Shown piece by piece: positions 19,151 through 29,017 of a stretch of DNA of 64,000 nt. Made by a program: the position numbers and the translations under genes. The stretch spans positions 1,058,463-1,122,462 of the forward strand of contig NZ_ATUS01000001.1 in the NCBI RefSeq assembly GCF_000420325.1, in the 5' to 3' direction. Source of the stretch: Spongiibacter tropicus DSM 19543. GTDB lineage: Bacteria; Pseudomonadota; Gammaproteobacteria; Pseudomonadales; Spongiibacteraceae. The notes below the pieces were generated by a model. That model made no database searches. It was not told where the DNA came from and saw only the letters and a list, made by a program, of their open reading frames with translations. The first letter of the stretch is position 1. Each line of letters opens with the position of its first letter.

Positions 19151-19350
19151 TCTTCACCAGAAATTTATGTAAACACACTACACAAAAATAAAAGCACATC
19201 ACGATCAACGCCACCGTGATCGCGACATAGATACAGCGCTCGACATAACACTCGACACAGCAATCACCATAACAACAGGAACAACGCCATTATCATGTCT
19301 GTTAACGCGTTTACTGCGGTCTGCCCCAAGCAGCAAGGGTCCGACCTGCG

Positions 19351-20298
19351 ATGAAAGTACTGCTTACCGGCGCCTTCGGCAATCTGGGGCTGCTCTGCCT
19401 TGAGCGCTTGCTGGCCGACGGCCATGAGCTGCGCTGCACCGATCTTGATGGCGAGGAGCAGCGAAAACAGGCCGCCCGGTTTAGCGGGCAGTGCGAGATC
19501 GTCTTTGGCAATATCTGCGAGCCGCAATGCCTGCCCGGACTGGTTGAGGGGGTGGAGGCAATTGTCCATCTGGCCTCGCTGCTGCCCCCAAATACCGACA
19601 AGCAACCCGCACTGGCCGAAGCCGTCAACGTTGATGCAGCGAAGGCGCTGATCGACTGCGCGGCCCGACAGACTGCCCCACCACTGTTTATTTTTCCGTC
19701 ATCACTCACCGTGTTCGGCCCGTCCCAACGGCACAATCCCACGCGCAGCAGTGACGACCCGGTGGAAGCCTCAGACCACTACACCCGGCACAAACTGCTG
19801 GTGGAAGACTACCTGCAACGCAGCGCGCTTCCCTGGATCATTATGCGCGTGGGCGTGTCGGTCGATGCCCGCACCACGAAAACTGAGCGCCAGGTGCTGC
19901 GCCAACTGCTGGGCGTACACCCCGACACGCCCATGGAATACATCCATCCCAAAGACGTCGCCCGCGCTATTTCCAATGCGCTTAACACGCCGGAAGCCCG
20001 GCACAAGATCCTGCTGTTGGGCGGCGGCGAGAGCTGCCAGATTACTCATCACGCGTTTATGAATGCCGCGTTTACCGCATTGGGTCTGGCGCAGAAGCCC
20101 GGTATTCACGGCGAAAACAATTACTACACCCACTGGATGGACACGCGCGAAGCGCAGGCGCTGCTGGACTTTCAGCAACACAGTTTCGCCGATTATCAAC
20201 AGGAACTCCGGGACAAATTTACCCCTATCCGCCGCTGGACAAGTCCGGTCAGACCGCTGCTCAGGCCGCTGCTGCCCGCGCTGCTCCGGCGGCTCTAA
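19351..20298 (+). CDS. Extended SDR: NAD-dependent epimerase/dehydratase family
   Basis: A 315-residue Rossmann protein beginning MKVLLTGAFGNLG (GxxGxxG). Other family marks are VHLAS, FPSSLTVFG (catalytic Ser region), YTRHK (YxxxK) and RVGVSVDART. The C-terminal half (YIHPKDVARAISNAL) matches the substrate domain of UDP-sugar epimerases and 3-beta-hydroxysteroid-dehydrogenase-like proteins. The C terminus is Arg/Leu/Pro-rich. It precedes the TonB-dependent receptor by about 50 bases and is divergent from the TetR gene, so it probably belongs to that regulon. Exact reaction unassigned. Confidence 0.8.
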   Translation: MKVLLTGAFGNLGLLCLERLLADGHELRCTDLDGEEQRKQAARFSGQCEIVFGNICEPQCLPGLVEGVEAIVHLASLLPPNTDKQPALAEAVNVDAAKALIDCAARQTAPPLFIFPSSLTVFGPSQRHNPTRSSDDPVEASDHYTRHKLLVEDYLQRSALPWIIMRVGVSVDARTTKTERQVLRQLLGVHPDTPMEYIHPKDVARAISNALNTPEARHKILLLGGGESCQITHHAFMNAAFTALGLAQKPGIHGENNYYTHWMDTREAQALLDFQQHSFADYQQELRDKFTPIRRWTSPVRPLLRPLLPALLRRL

Positions 20299-20348
20299 CC
20301 ACGCCATTCCACAACGCAATGCATACTGATAATTCTAAAGGGACGACC

Positions 20349-22946
20349 ATGCATCACTACAAACGCTACCCGCTGCCACTCGCTGTGGCATGCATGACCA
20401 TTGGCGCTACCCCCCTGGCACTGGACGCCGCCGAGCAGCGCGCCAGCGGCCTGATCGAGGAGGTCGTCGTCACCGCAAGGAAACGCGCGGAAAGTATTCA
20501 GGAAACGCCGGTTGCAGTGACCGCCATCACCGGCGACAGCCTGCGCGAGCAGGGCATTCTCGCGGCGGAAGAGCTGAGTAAGTCGGTGCCGAGCCTGCAG
20601 ATCAACAACAGTACCTCTCCGCAGATCTTTATTCGCGGCATCGGCCAGCGCGCACCCTTCGCCCGCTTTGATCCCTCCGTCAGCGTGTATCTGGACGGCA
20701 TTTTTATTCCCCGCCCCGACGGGCAGTTGCTCGACACGATTGACGTCGACAGCGTGCAGGTCTTGCGCGGCCCACAGGGCACGCTGTTCGGCAAGAACAA
20801 TACCGGCGGTGCACTGGTGTTTACGCTCACCAAACCGGGCGAGGAATTTGGCGGCTATATTGATGCCGGCCTGGGCAACTACAACGAGCAGCGACTGCAG
20901 GCGGCCGTCGACATGCCGATCAACGACGAGCTGTTTACCCGGGTATCGGTCAACACCCGCCGTCGAGACGGCTTTCTGAAAGACGCGACCGGACGCGAGA
21001 ACCAGTCCATTGATCGCCTGTCAGCGATCTTTCAAAGTCGCTGGCTGGCCAGTGACGAGCTGACGGTCGATGCCTTTGCCTTTGTCGGCCGCACCCGCGA
21101 GAACTTCCCCTCCTATCACTGCCGCATCAATAACGAAGACGCGTTGTTCGTGAATGGACTGGGCATTCTCTGGCCGGGCGATACCGATCCGAATAACCCC
21201 TCGGCCTACGTCGACAACTGCAATGCCAATGCCCGCGACGCGCAGCCGGACCTGCACACCAATCAGGGGGATAGCCAGCGACAGCGCAAAGACAACGACG
21301 AGCTGATGCTGGGACTGACCTTTGATTATCAGTTCAGCGACAACCACAGCATGAAGGCCATTTTGGGCTATCGCGATGCGACCAAGATGAACCCGCAGAC
21401 GACGGCTGACGAAGGCGGCCCCGCCGAGTACTTGCGCGCCGACCTGCTGGGCGACAGCATTCAGGAGTCGCTGACACTGGAACTGCAGTTTAACGGCGTG
21501 CTGTTCGACAGCGTCGACTATGCTGCCGGCATTTTCTATCAGGACGAGTACAAATCGGAGCGTTTCAATACCGCCAACCCACTGGTGGGCTCGGAGCCGA
21601 TTAACTTCCTCGGCCTCGCTGCCGGGCAGGCGGGCGTTGATATTGCCGCCCTGACGGATTTACTGGAAACGGTCACCGGACTCATCCCCGGCGGCACCGT
21701 GCCGCTGGTTGCCGCCGCCCTGCCACTGGCAACCGTGCAGGATTTTGAAATCGACGGCCAGACCTTCGCCGCCTTCACCCAGGCAACCTGGCATGTCACC
21801 GATCACTTTGAGCTGACACTGGGCGGACGCTACACCGAGGAAACCCGCGACTCCTACCTGGTGACCCGCAGCGCCGACCTGGAGGAGGTCACGTCGATCG
21901 TCAGTGGCGCCGATCCGCGCTTTATTCCGCTGCTGCCGTCAATGGGCGCCATGGCGTTTCTCGGTCGCTGGTCGCAAGACCCGCTCACCATTGCCAACAA
22001 TATACTGCGCGAGCAATTTCCCGGCGATATTCGTGCGCCGCTGGGCGATGCCAAGATCGACACCCGCGAAGACACCTTCCGCCAGTTCACCCCGATGGCC
22101 TCTGCCGCGTATATCTTCCCGGAGGAAATGCTGGATGGCAGCCTGATCAATTCCGCCATGGTCTACGCCACCTGGAGCAATGGCTTCAAATCGGGCTTTC
22201 AGGAACCGTTTGGCCTCGATGGGCTGAGCGTGGTGGAGCCGGAAGAACTGGAAAACCGCGAAATCGGCATCAAGATCGACGCTCTGGAACGCTCGCTGCG
22301 AGTCAATCTGGCGGCCTATTCCATGACCTTCAAAAACATGCACCTGATCACCGTCAACGTCGATACCAACAACACGCTGGTAGTGGGCTCCCAGAATGCC
22401 GGGGAATCGGTGATTGAAGGGGCTGAGCTGGAAGTCATGTGGTTCCCGAGCATGAACACCATGATCAACCTCACCTACAGCAACAACAACTATCGCTATG
22501 AAGAGTTCATGGACAACGACCTCAAGTCGCTGGCATTGCGCGGTGAGTATGTACCGATAGACCGCTCTGACGAAGAGTTTGCCGTCTCTCCCGAAGAGAC
22601 CGCGTCGCTGGGTATTCAATACACCTTGAACACCGACGTCGGCCGCTTCGTGCCGCGCCTGGACGCCAGCTATAAAAGCGATGTGTATCTCGGGCTGGAT
22701 CGCGGTGCCTGGGAAGCCGCCAAACGCAAAGAGGCACTGTCTTACGCCGATGCCTACGTACTGCTCGACGCTCGCGTGAGCTGGAGCAACCCCGAGGACG
22801 ACCTGAGTATTGCCGCCTACGTCAAAAACCTGACCGACGAACGCTATGAGATCGGCGCGGTGTCAGCCGGGGACAGCATCGGCACCTTCACCAGCGTATT
22901 GGGCGAGCCGCGCATGTATGGCGTGGAAGTACGCAAAACCTTTTAA
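20349..22946 (+). CDS. TonB-dependent outer-membrane receptor
   Basis: An 865-residue receptor from the ATG at 20349 (AAAGGGA upstream). It has a signal peptide, a TonB-box-like start of the mature chain (IEEVVVTARKR), a plug domain (about 45-165, with FIRGIGQRAPFARFDPSVSV and VLRGPQGTLFGKNNTGGAL) and a 22-strand barrel ending in the aromatic signature VEVRKTF. The plug type is that of receptors common in marine and sphingomonad-type degraders, which take up hydrophobic or complex organic compounds rather than siderophores only. No Fur-like site was seen upstream, and the neighbours are SDRs, so a lipophilic substrate is inferred. An intrinsic terminator follows. Confidence 0.9.
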   Translation: MHHYKRYPLPLAVACMTIGATPLALDAAEQRASGLIEEVVVTARKRAESIQETPVAVTAITGDSLREQGILAAEELSKSVPSLQINNSTSPQIFIRGIGQRAPFARFDPSVSVYLDGIFIPRPDGQLLDTIDVDSVQVLRGPQGTLFGKNNTGGALVFTLTKPGEEFGGYIDAGLGNYNEQRLQAAVDMPINDELFTRVSVNTRRRDGFLKDATGRENQSIDRLSAIFQSRWLASDELTVDAFAFVGRTRENFPSYHCRINNEDALFVNGLGILWPGDTDPNNPSAYVDNCNANARDAQPDLHTNQGDSQRQRKDNDELMLGLTFDYQFSDNHSMKAILGYRDATKMNPQTTADEGGPAEYLRADLLGDSIQESLTLELQFNGVLFDSVDYAAGIFYQDEYKSERFNTANPLVGSEPINFLGLAAGQAGVDIAALTDLLETVTGLIPGGTVPLVAAALPLATVQDFEIDGQTFAAFTQATWHVTDHFELTLGGRYTEETRDSYLVTRSADLEEVTSIVSGADPRFIPLLPSMGAMAFLGRWSQDPLTIANNILREQFPGDIRAPLGDAKIDTREDTFRQFTPMASAAYIFPEEMLDGSLINSAMVYATWSNGFKSGFQEPFGLDGLSVVEPEELENREIGIKIDALERSLRVNLAAYSMTFKNMHLITVNVDTNNTLVVGSQNAGESVIEGAELEVMWFPSMNTMINLTYSNNNYRYEEFMDNDLKSLALRGEYVPIDRSDEEFAVSPEETASLGIQYTLNTDVGRFVPRLDASYKSDVYLGLDRGAWEAAKRKEALSYADAYVLLDARVSWSNPEDDLSIAAYVKNLTDERYEIGAVSAGDSIGTFTSVLGEPRMYGVEVRKTF

Positions 22947-22976
22947 GCGTTTTTCATAGGTGCTCGAAAGAGCCTT

Positions 22977-23017
22977 GGGCAGACCTCGGATTTCACCCGC
23001 TGAGGCTGCCCTTTTTT
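22977..23017 (+). terminator. Intrinsic terminator after the TonB-dependent receptor
   Basis: GGGCAG-a-CCTC pairs with GAGG-c-CTGCCC across a central loop, followed by a six-T run. It separates the receptor gene from the next SDR. Confidence 0.8.
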
Positions 23018-23037
23018 CTTAGCTGGAAGCCATCACC

Positions 23038-23880
23038 ATGAAACTGGAACCGGGAAAAACCGCGCTGATTACCGGCGCAGCAGGCGGGCTGGGCAGCGCA
23101 CTGGCCAGAGCACTGGCTGCGCGCGGCTGTCATCTGGCGCTGGTCGATATCGATCAGCAGGCATTGGAAACACTGGCGGCGGAGCTTCACAGCCCGACAC
23201 TGCGCGTGAGCTGTCACACCGTGGACCTGCGCAACCGTGCCGCGATTCAGGCACTGGCAGAGGACGTACGCCAGCAGCACTCAGCGCTGCATTTGCTGAT
23301 TAACAATGCCGGGATCACCCTGCAGAAGAGTGTAGAAACACACAGCGAGGCCGACTGGCAGCGTGTCTTTGACCTGAACTTCTGGGGCACGGTGAATAGC
23401 TGCAAGGCGTTTTTGCCAATGCTGAAAACCGCCGGGGGCGCGCATATCGTGAACCTGTCGAGCATGGTGGCCTGCTACGGCATGCCCAGCCAGAGTTCCT
23501 ACAGCAGCAGCAAGGCCGCCGTTCAGGCCTACAGTGAATCGCTGCGCGCCGAGTTGCGCGGCCAGCATATTGGCGTGACTTGCATAAACCCCGGCGCCAT
23601 CAACACCCAGATGATTCAGGCCACACTGCGCGAGTCGGATGATATTGCTCAAGCCGAGGCCAATATGGCACTGGCTCAGCGCTTTGGTATTGCGCCGGCC
23701 AAAGCCGCGCAGAAAATCCTCGCCGCCGTGGAGCGCAATCAGGCGCAGCGTTTTATCGGCGTCGATGCCAGGCTGTATAGCCTGCTGAGCAAACTGTTTC
23801 CCGCTGCAGTGTCATACGCGCTGGCGAAAAGTTATGAGCGCGTGAGCGCTCGCAATGAGGCGCTAACCGACCGCCCTTAG
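23038..23880 (+). CDS. Short-chain dehydrogenase/reductase (classical SDR)
   Basis: A 280-residue SDR with TGAAGGLG (nucleotide loop), NNAGIT, the catalytic serine in VNLSSMVACYG and YSSSK (YxxxK). The C-terminal extension past 250 (LYSLLSKLFPAAVSYALAKSYERV) resembles the hydrophobic tails of membrane-associated SDRs acting on acyl or steroid-like substrates. It lies after the receptor terminator in the same orientation and overlaps the convergent GGDEF gene by 4 bases. The substrate is not evident. Confidence 0.85.
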   Translation: MKLEPGKTALITGAAGGLGSALARALAARGCHLALVDIDQQALETLAAELHSPTLRVSCHTVDLRNRAAIQALAEDVRQQHSALHLLINNAGITLQKSVETHSEADWQRVFDLNFWGTVNSCKAFLPMLKTAGGAHIVNLSSMVACYGMPSQSSYSSSKAAVQAYSESLRAELRGQHIGVTCINPGAINTQMIQATLRESDDIAQAEANMALAQRFGIAPAKAAQKILAAVERNQAQRFIGVDARLYSLLSKLFPAAVSYALAKSYERVSARNEALTDRP

Positions 23881-24848
23881 TTCATTTTGTCGCAGGCGCT
23901 CATCACCCGGTTGCGCCCATGTTGCTTGGCGCGATACAGCTGCTCATCGGCCGCCATCAGCAACGGCAGACCCTCACCGTCTTCCAGCGGAATTTGGGTG
24001 GCCAAGCCAAGACTGACGGTGACCACATCGGCCACCGTCGACTTCTCATGGGGAATCGCCAGCGACTCAATGGCCTGACGCAGCCGCTCGGCCATATGCA
24101 TGGCACCGGCGTGATCCGTCTCGGGCAGCAGGCAGACAAACTCCTCCCCCCCAAAACGGGCCAATACATCGCGACTGCGCTCCACATTCTGACTCAGCGT
24201 TTTGGCAATCGCTTTTAAACATTCATCACCCTGCAGGTGACCATAGTGGTCGTTGTAGCTTTTGAATTGGTCGACATCGATCATCAGCAGCGACAGGGCT
24301 TTGCGATTACGCAGGCAAGATCGCCATTCGGCGCGCAGGCGATCATCCAGAACCCGGCGGTTGGGCACGCCTGTCAGGCCATCCATCGACGCCAGATTAC
24401 GCAGGGTATCCGCCTGCCATTTCAGCGTCAGATGGGTCTTTACTCGCGCTTTAACAACGGCGGGATTCACCGGCTTGCTGATAAAATCCACAGCCCCGGC
24501 AGCCAGCGCGGCCGATTCTTCCTCCGGGCTGTGCTGCGAGGTCACGAAAATCACCGGAATCGCCGCAGTATCCGACTCAGCCTTGAGCTGCCGGCAGACT
24601 TCCAGGCCGTCCATATCCGGCATCAATACATCAAGCAGCACCAGATCAGGCTGGTTCTGATGACACATCGCCAGCGCTTCCTGCCCGCTGGTAGCCATAA
24701 ACACTTCGTAGTCGTCGGCGAACAGGGGATAGAGCGAGTGAATGTTTACCGGCTCGTCATCCACAATCAACAAGCGGGGAACGTGCTCAATGGATTGCGT
24801 AGGCCAAGCCATCAGTTCGTCACTGTGTGTGGCGAAAGGTCTCGGCAT
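23877..24848 (-). CDS. Response regulator with GGDEF output (diguanylate cyclase)
   Basis: This 323-residue protein has an N-terminal receiver domain (about 24-140; phosphoacceptor Asp73 in LLDVLMPDMDG, Lys125) and a C-terminal GGDEF domain (about 150-320). The active-site loop reads GGEEF at 233-237, and an RxxD product-inhibition site (RSRD, 224-227) lies five residues before it, so it should make cyclic di-GMP and be feedback-inhibited. The ATG abuts the stop of the hybrid kinase gene, with the ribosome site GGAGG inside the end of that gene. The kinase is its likely phosphodonor. Confidence 0.92.
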   Translation of the reverse strand: MPRPFATHSDELMAWPTQSIEHVPRLLIVDDEPVNIHSLYPLFADDYEVFMATSGQEALAMCHQNQPDLVLLDVLMPDMDGLEVCRQLKAESDTAAIPVIFVTSQHSPEEESAALAAGAVDFISKPVNPAVVKARVKTHLTLKWQADTLRNLASMDGLTGVPNRRVLDDRLRAEWRSCLRNRKALSLLMIDVDQFKSYNDHYGHLQGDECLKAIAKTLSQNVERSRDVLARFGGEEFVCLLPETDHAGAMHMAERLRQAIESLAIPHEKSTVADVVTVSLGLATQIPLEDGEGLPLLMAADEQLYRAKQHGRNRVMSACDKMN

Positions 24849-27800
24849 TTACCCTCCTTGCTCCGACTGCGCGGCAAGCCAACGGCCCAAGGTTTCTGCA
24901 GCGGCGCTGAAATTCAGCTGATTCATGGCGGGTTCTATCTCTCTCATTACGGGGTGTCGCCCCATCCCTTTTGTTTTGATCTGGCGGTACACGGCCACTG
25001 CCCGCATATTGTTCTGCTTCAGGAGCTGTTGAAGCTCATTGGCCAGGGCTTTCATGCCCTGCTCATCGACAGGGTCGATATCGGTCTCAGCACTGTTGTT
25101 GCCGCTATCCTTCGCCACTCCCGCGAAGACCGCACAGGCCTCAGCCAATAGCACTCGCGCTGTATCAATCGCGGCCCTGGGGTCCTGCGCCTCGTCCCGG
25201 CAAAGCCGCTCGGCGGTGAGCAGGCTGTCGGCCAGCGCATTCGCGCCCAATGTCGCGGACGCACCACGCAAACCGTGCAATAGGCGCGCCACCATATCAC
25301 GATCGCCAGCATCAAGCGCGCTGTCTACCGCCTGCAAGCTGTCGCGATGATGCTCGGCAAAATAGGCTAGCTGCTCCATCAGCAGCGGTTTCCGGTTTCC
25401 CATGCGTTCCAGCGCAGAGGCCAGATCGAAGCCTGGCGGCGACAGCAGACTCACGGACTCCGGCTCATCAACGTCATGCGCCACAGGCTCAGGCACCGAA
25501 GCAAGCGGCTTGCGCCCGCAGGCACGAAGAATACTGGCAACCAGTATCGGCAACTCAAAGGGCTTGCCGACGTGGTCATTCATACCCGCATCAAGGCAGG
25601 CCTGGCGATCGCTGGGCATGGCATTGGCCGTCATGGCAATAATCGGCAGCGACGTCAGTGCGAGTTCCTGACGAATCTTGCGGCTGGCGGTAAAGCCGTC
25701 CATCTCCGGCATTTGCAGATCCATCAGCACCACATCAAAATCCTGCCGCTCGCGAAGAAGGTCCACGGCGATGCGGCCGTTTTCCGCCAGCACGATCTGC
25801 GCGCCCTCCAAGGCCAGCAACTCTCTCGCGACCTGCTGGTTGGTGGGATTATCCTCGACCAGCAAAATCGTCAGACCGCGCAGCGACTGTACCGCCGGAC
25901 GCTCATCTGTTTTGACAGGCGGTGCTGGCCGTTGCTCATCCAGTGTGCCCTCAACCGCCCGATAGATATCGCTAGCCGTTGCAGGCTTCGCCAGAAACGC
26001 GTCGAACAACTCCTTTGGCGAACGCCCTTCGCTATCGTAGGTTTCCCAGCTGTGGGCAGTCACTAAAATCAGTGTTAAGTGCGGTGCGACGCCATCGCGC
26101 AATGTGGCGGCCAGTTCGCAGCCATCCATGCCCGGCATGACCCAGTCGATCAGCGCCGCATCGAAAGACTCGACATTTTCCTTCAGTATCGCCAAGGCCT
26201 CGGCAGCACTGCCCGCTGCCTCACACTGCCAGCCCAGCGACTCGCAGGCGCGAACCGCTACCTGCCGCGCCGCGGTGTTGTCCTCCACCAGCAACACCCG
26301 TCGGGATTGCTGCGGCGTCTCGCTGCCTTGAAGTACCTCGCCCAGCGACTCAGCGTCGGCTTTTAACGGCAGCGAAAAAGAGAACACACTGCCGCGCCCC
26401 TCTTTGCTGTCCAGCTCCAGCTCACCACCCATCAAATGGATCAGACGCTGGCTGATCACCAGCCCCAGCCCGGTTCCCCCGTAGCGCCGCGTGGTGCCCG
26501 CTTCAGCCTGAGTAAAGGATTTGAATACCCGCTGCTGCTGTTGCTCGGACATCCCGATACCGGTGTCGCGCACGCTGATACCCAGCACCACGTCATCGCC
26601 CTCGCGGTATTGCACAATAATGCCCACGGTCACTTCACCCCGTTCGGTGAACTTAACGGCATTACCGGCCAGATTGAGCAGCACCTGTTTGATACGCAGC
26701 GCATCACCAAGCAGTCGGGCGGGAATCTCGGGGCTGATATCGAACAGCAGCTCCAGACGGGTTTCGTCCAGCTGCATAGTCAGGATATTGGCAATGTCGC
26801 GCAGCAGCTGCTCAACGCTGAACCACTGCGGATCAAGCTGCATTTTGCCCGCGTCAATTTTGGAGAAATCCAGAACGTCGTTAATAATCCCCAGCAGTGC
26901 CCCCGCGGCATCGCCGGACTTGCGAACATAGTCACGTTGGTGGTCATCGAGATCAGTCTGTTTGAGCAGAGTGAGCATCCCCAGCACGGCATTCATCGGC
27001 GTTCGAATTTCATGGCTCATATTGGCGAGAAATTCACTCTTCGCGCGGCTCGCCTCCTCAGCAGCAACCTTGGCCTGCTCCAGTTCCTGCAACTCAGCCT
27101 TGCGGCGGGTCAGATCGATCACAATCGTGAGAAAACTGAGGTCGTCGTCATTGCCATTAACCAGCGAACTGGTTTTCAGCAGCACGGGGAATTCGCTGCC
27201 GTCACGGCGTGCAAAACACCACTCTCGCTCGTCCTGAAAACCTTCACGCAGCAAGGTGCGGGTATCCAGCTTGCCGCCCTGGATCTCGGCAGTGACATCT
27301 ACGGCGTCCCAAAAATCGCGCCCGACAAAGAAGTCGGTGATGCGCTTTTGACCCACTACCTCCTCAGCCTTGTAGCCCAGCATTTGCTCCGCCGCCGGAT
27401 TGAACAGAAGGATGCGCCCGCTGGGACTACTCACCACAATGCCGTAACCGGCGCGCTCGAGAATCGCCTTCTGCATGGTCATCGCCGACCGCAACTCGCG
27501 GGTGCGCTCCGCCACCTGCTCTTCCAGTTCCAGATTGAGCTTGCGAAGCTTGATCTGGGTTTCGCGCATCTCGCGGATATCGCGAATAATACTCGCGGCG
27601 CCAATCACCTTGCCGTTTTCACCGCGCATGGGCGAGACATTCACCGACACTTCGATCAGCTGCCCATCACGATGCTGGCGCAGCGTCTCGAACGGCGGCA
27701 CCGCTTGCCCAGCGACCAGCGTTCGTTTCAATTTTTCAAACTCTGCCTGCCGCTCAGCAGGCACAATCAATGTCGACACAGACTGGCCCAGCGCCTCTTC

Positions 27801-28973
27801 AGCACTGTAACCAAACATGGCCTCAGCCGCCGGGTTCCAGCTGGTAATCATCGCTCGCTCATCCAGCCCAACGACCGCGTCATTGCTACCCTGAATAATC
27901 GCCAGCAGCTCGGCACTACTGGTAATCGCTACCTCCCGGCGGCGAGCATTCACCAAAAACTGCAGAATCAAGATCAGCGCAAGCAGCAGGAAAGCCCCGA
28001 AGGTCAGCAGATTCAGATTACGGGAATGGCCTACGTAGTCACCAACAGCACCGTCATTAGCGGCCACGACCAGAAATACGGCGTTATCCTGGTCATAAGC
28101 AAGATGATGAATCGCCACATGCCAAGGACTGTTTGCCGTCGTATAGGCGCCTGCATCGCTGCGCATGGGCAAATCAAATTGCTGCGCCCAGCGGTAGGGC
28201 TCGCCAAATTCAAAGGCATAGCGTTTACTGGAATCGGGATGTAACAGGAAATCACCGTCTGGGCCTAGCAGATAAACATCCACCCCCCTCGGTAAATCCT
28301 TGCGCAGCAACTGCTCTGCAAAGCTGAAATCCACATTGACGACAAGCAAGCCCAGTCTGCGCTGCTGTTCGTCAAACAAAGGGGTGATTAAACGCAAGGT
28401 CGGCACCAGGGGCATTTCGATCCGCCCCAGCTCCCGATTGAGGCTAATCGCGGAGGCGTAAACGCCCCGATCATCGCGGGACACCGCCTCGATATAGTAG
28501 TCACGATGCGATTTGTTCTGTAGCTCGGTGTCCGCAACCGGCCATAGCTCTCCCGAGCTGAGTCGATCTACCCGAACCAGCTCCTGACCGGCGTCCACGG
28601 CACTGATGATGCGCAGCTGCCGAACCTCGTCCCGCTGACGCATATACGACAGGAAGTCGTGATGAAGCGGGTCTTTCTGGGAGGCATTCAGCACACCACC
28701 GTTCGCCATCGTCATCTGAACCGCCGCTACAGATGACAGCTGAGAAAGCATCTGGATGTCACGCTCGAGTAAATCAATGCGACGGCGCAAGCTGCTGCTG
28801 CGCGCGTCTAATTGTTGTTGCAGCTGGGTGTTTAAGCGGGCTTCTGCCCGCGCAGTGGCAAAATACTCAGACAGAGGAAACAGGAAGACGAAAGCCATAA
28901 CGAATACCAGCAACACCAGCAGTATCAGCCGCGTTCCCAGTATGTCGATGATTTCTCTTATCGCTTTTCTCAA
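24849..28973 (-). CDS. Hybrid sensor histidine kinase (Cache-like sensor, PAS-PAS, HisKA, HATPase, REC-REC, Hpt)
   Basis: A 1374-residue phosphorelay kinase. TM1 is near residues 14-36, then a periplasmic sensor to about 325 and TM2 (LLTFGAFLLLALILILQFL). Two PAS domains follow (about 350-470 and 500-630), then HisKA with His654 in SHEIRTPMNAVLGM and HATPase (GTGLGLVISQRLIHLMGG). Two receiver domains have Asp943 (ALIDWVMPGMDG) and Asp1085 (VLMDLQMPEMDG). The C-terminal Hpt has His1233 (LLHGLRGASATLGA). The start is TTG with CAGGAG eight bases upstream. It is transcribed with the diguanylate cyclase downstream and possibly with ppk2, 44 bases upstream. The signal is unknown. Confidence 0.9.
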   Translation of the reverse strand: MRKAIREIIDILGTRLILLVLLVFVMAFVFLFPLSEYFATARAEARLNTQLQQQLDARSSSLRRRIDLLERDIQMLSQLSSVAAVQMTMANGGVLNASQKDPLHHDFLSYMRQRDEVRQLRIISAVDAGQELVRVDRLSSGELWPVADTELQNKSHRDYYIEAVSRDDRGVYASAISLNRELGRIEMPLVPTLRLITPLFDEQQRRLGLLVVNVDFSFAEQLLRKDLPRGVDVYLLGPDGDFLLHPDSSKRYAFEFGEPYRWAQQFDLPMRSDAGAYTTANSPWHVAIHHLAYDQDNAVFLVVAANDGAVGDYVGHSRNLNLLTFGAFLLLALILILQFLVNARRREVAITSSAELLAIIQGSNDAVVGLDERAMITSWNPAAEAMFGYSAEEALGQSVSTLIVPAERQAEFEKLKRTLVAGQAVPPFETLRQHRDGQLIEVSVNVSPMRGENGKVIGAASIIRDIREMRETQIKLRKLNLELEEQVAERTRELRSAMTMQKAILERAGYGIVVSSPSGRILLFNPAAEQMLGYKAEEVVGQKRITDFFVGRDFWDAVDVTAEIQGGKLDTRTLLREGFQDEREWCFARRDGSEFPVLLKTSSLVNGNDDDLSFLTIVIDLTRRKAELQELEQAKVAAEEASRAKSEFLANMSHEIRTPMNAVLGMLTLLKQTDLDDHQRDYVRKSGDAAGALLGIINDVLDFSKIDAGKMQLDPQWFSVEQLLRDIANILTMQLDETRLELLFDISPEIPARLLGDALRIKQVLLNLAGNAVKFTERGEVTVGIIVQYREGDDVVLGISVRDTGIGMSEQQQQRVFKSFTQAEAGTTRRYGGTGLGLVISQRLIHLMGGELELDSKEGRGSVFSFSLPLKADAESLGEVLQGSETPQQSRRVLLVEDNTAARQVAVRACESLGWQCEAAGSAAEALAILKENVESFDAALIDWVMPGMDGCELAATLRDGVAPHLTLILVTAHSWETYDSEGRSPKELFDAFLAKPATASDIYRAVEGTLDEQRPAPPVKTDERPAVQSLRGLTILLVEDNPTNQQVARELLALEGAQIVLAENGRIAVDLLRERQDFDVVLMDLQMPEMDGFTASRKIRQELALTSLPIIAMTANAMPSDRQACLDAGMNDHVGKPFELPILVASILRACGRKPLASVPEPVAHDVDEPESVSLLSPPGFDLASALERMGNRKPLLMEQLAYFAEHHRDSLQAVDSALDAGDRDMVARLLHGLRGASATLGANALADSLLTAERLCRDEAQDPRAAIDTARVLLAEACAVFAGVAKDSGNNSAETDIDPVDEQGMKALANELQQLLKQNNMRAVAVYRQIKTKGMGRHPVMREIEPAMNQLNFSAAAETLGRWLAAQSEQGG

Positions 28974-29017
28974 GCCGAGGGCTCCTGTTTATTATGTTTT
29001 TCGGCTAACCGCTGGTA

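Noticed and set aside
26436-28244. Long plus-strand open frame (602 codons) opposite the hybrid kinase
   Set aside because: Antisense to PAS and kinase domains that are clearly real; no motif.
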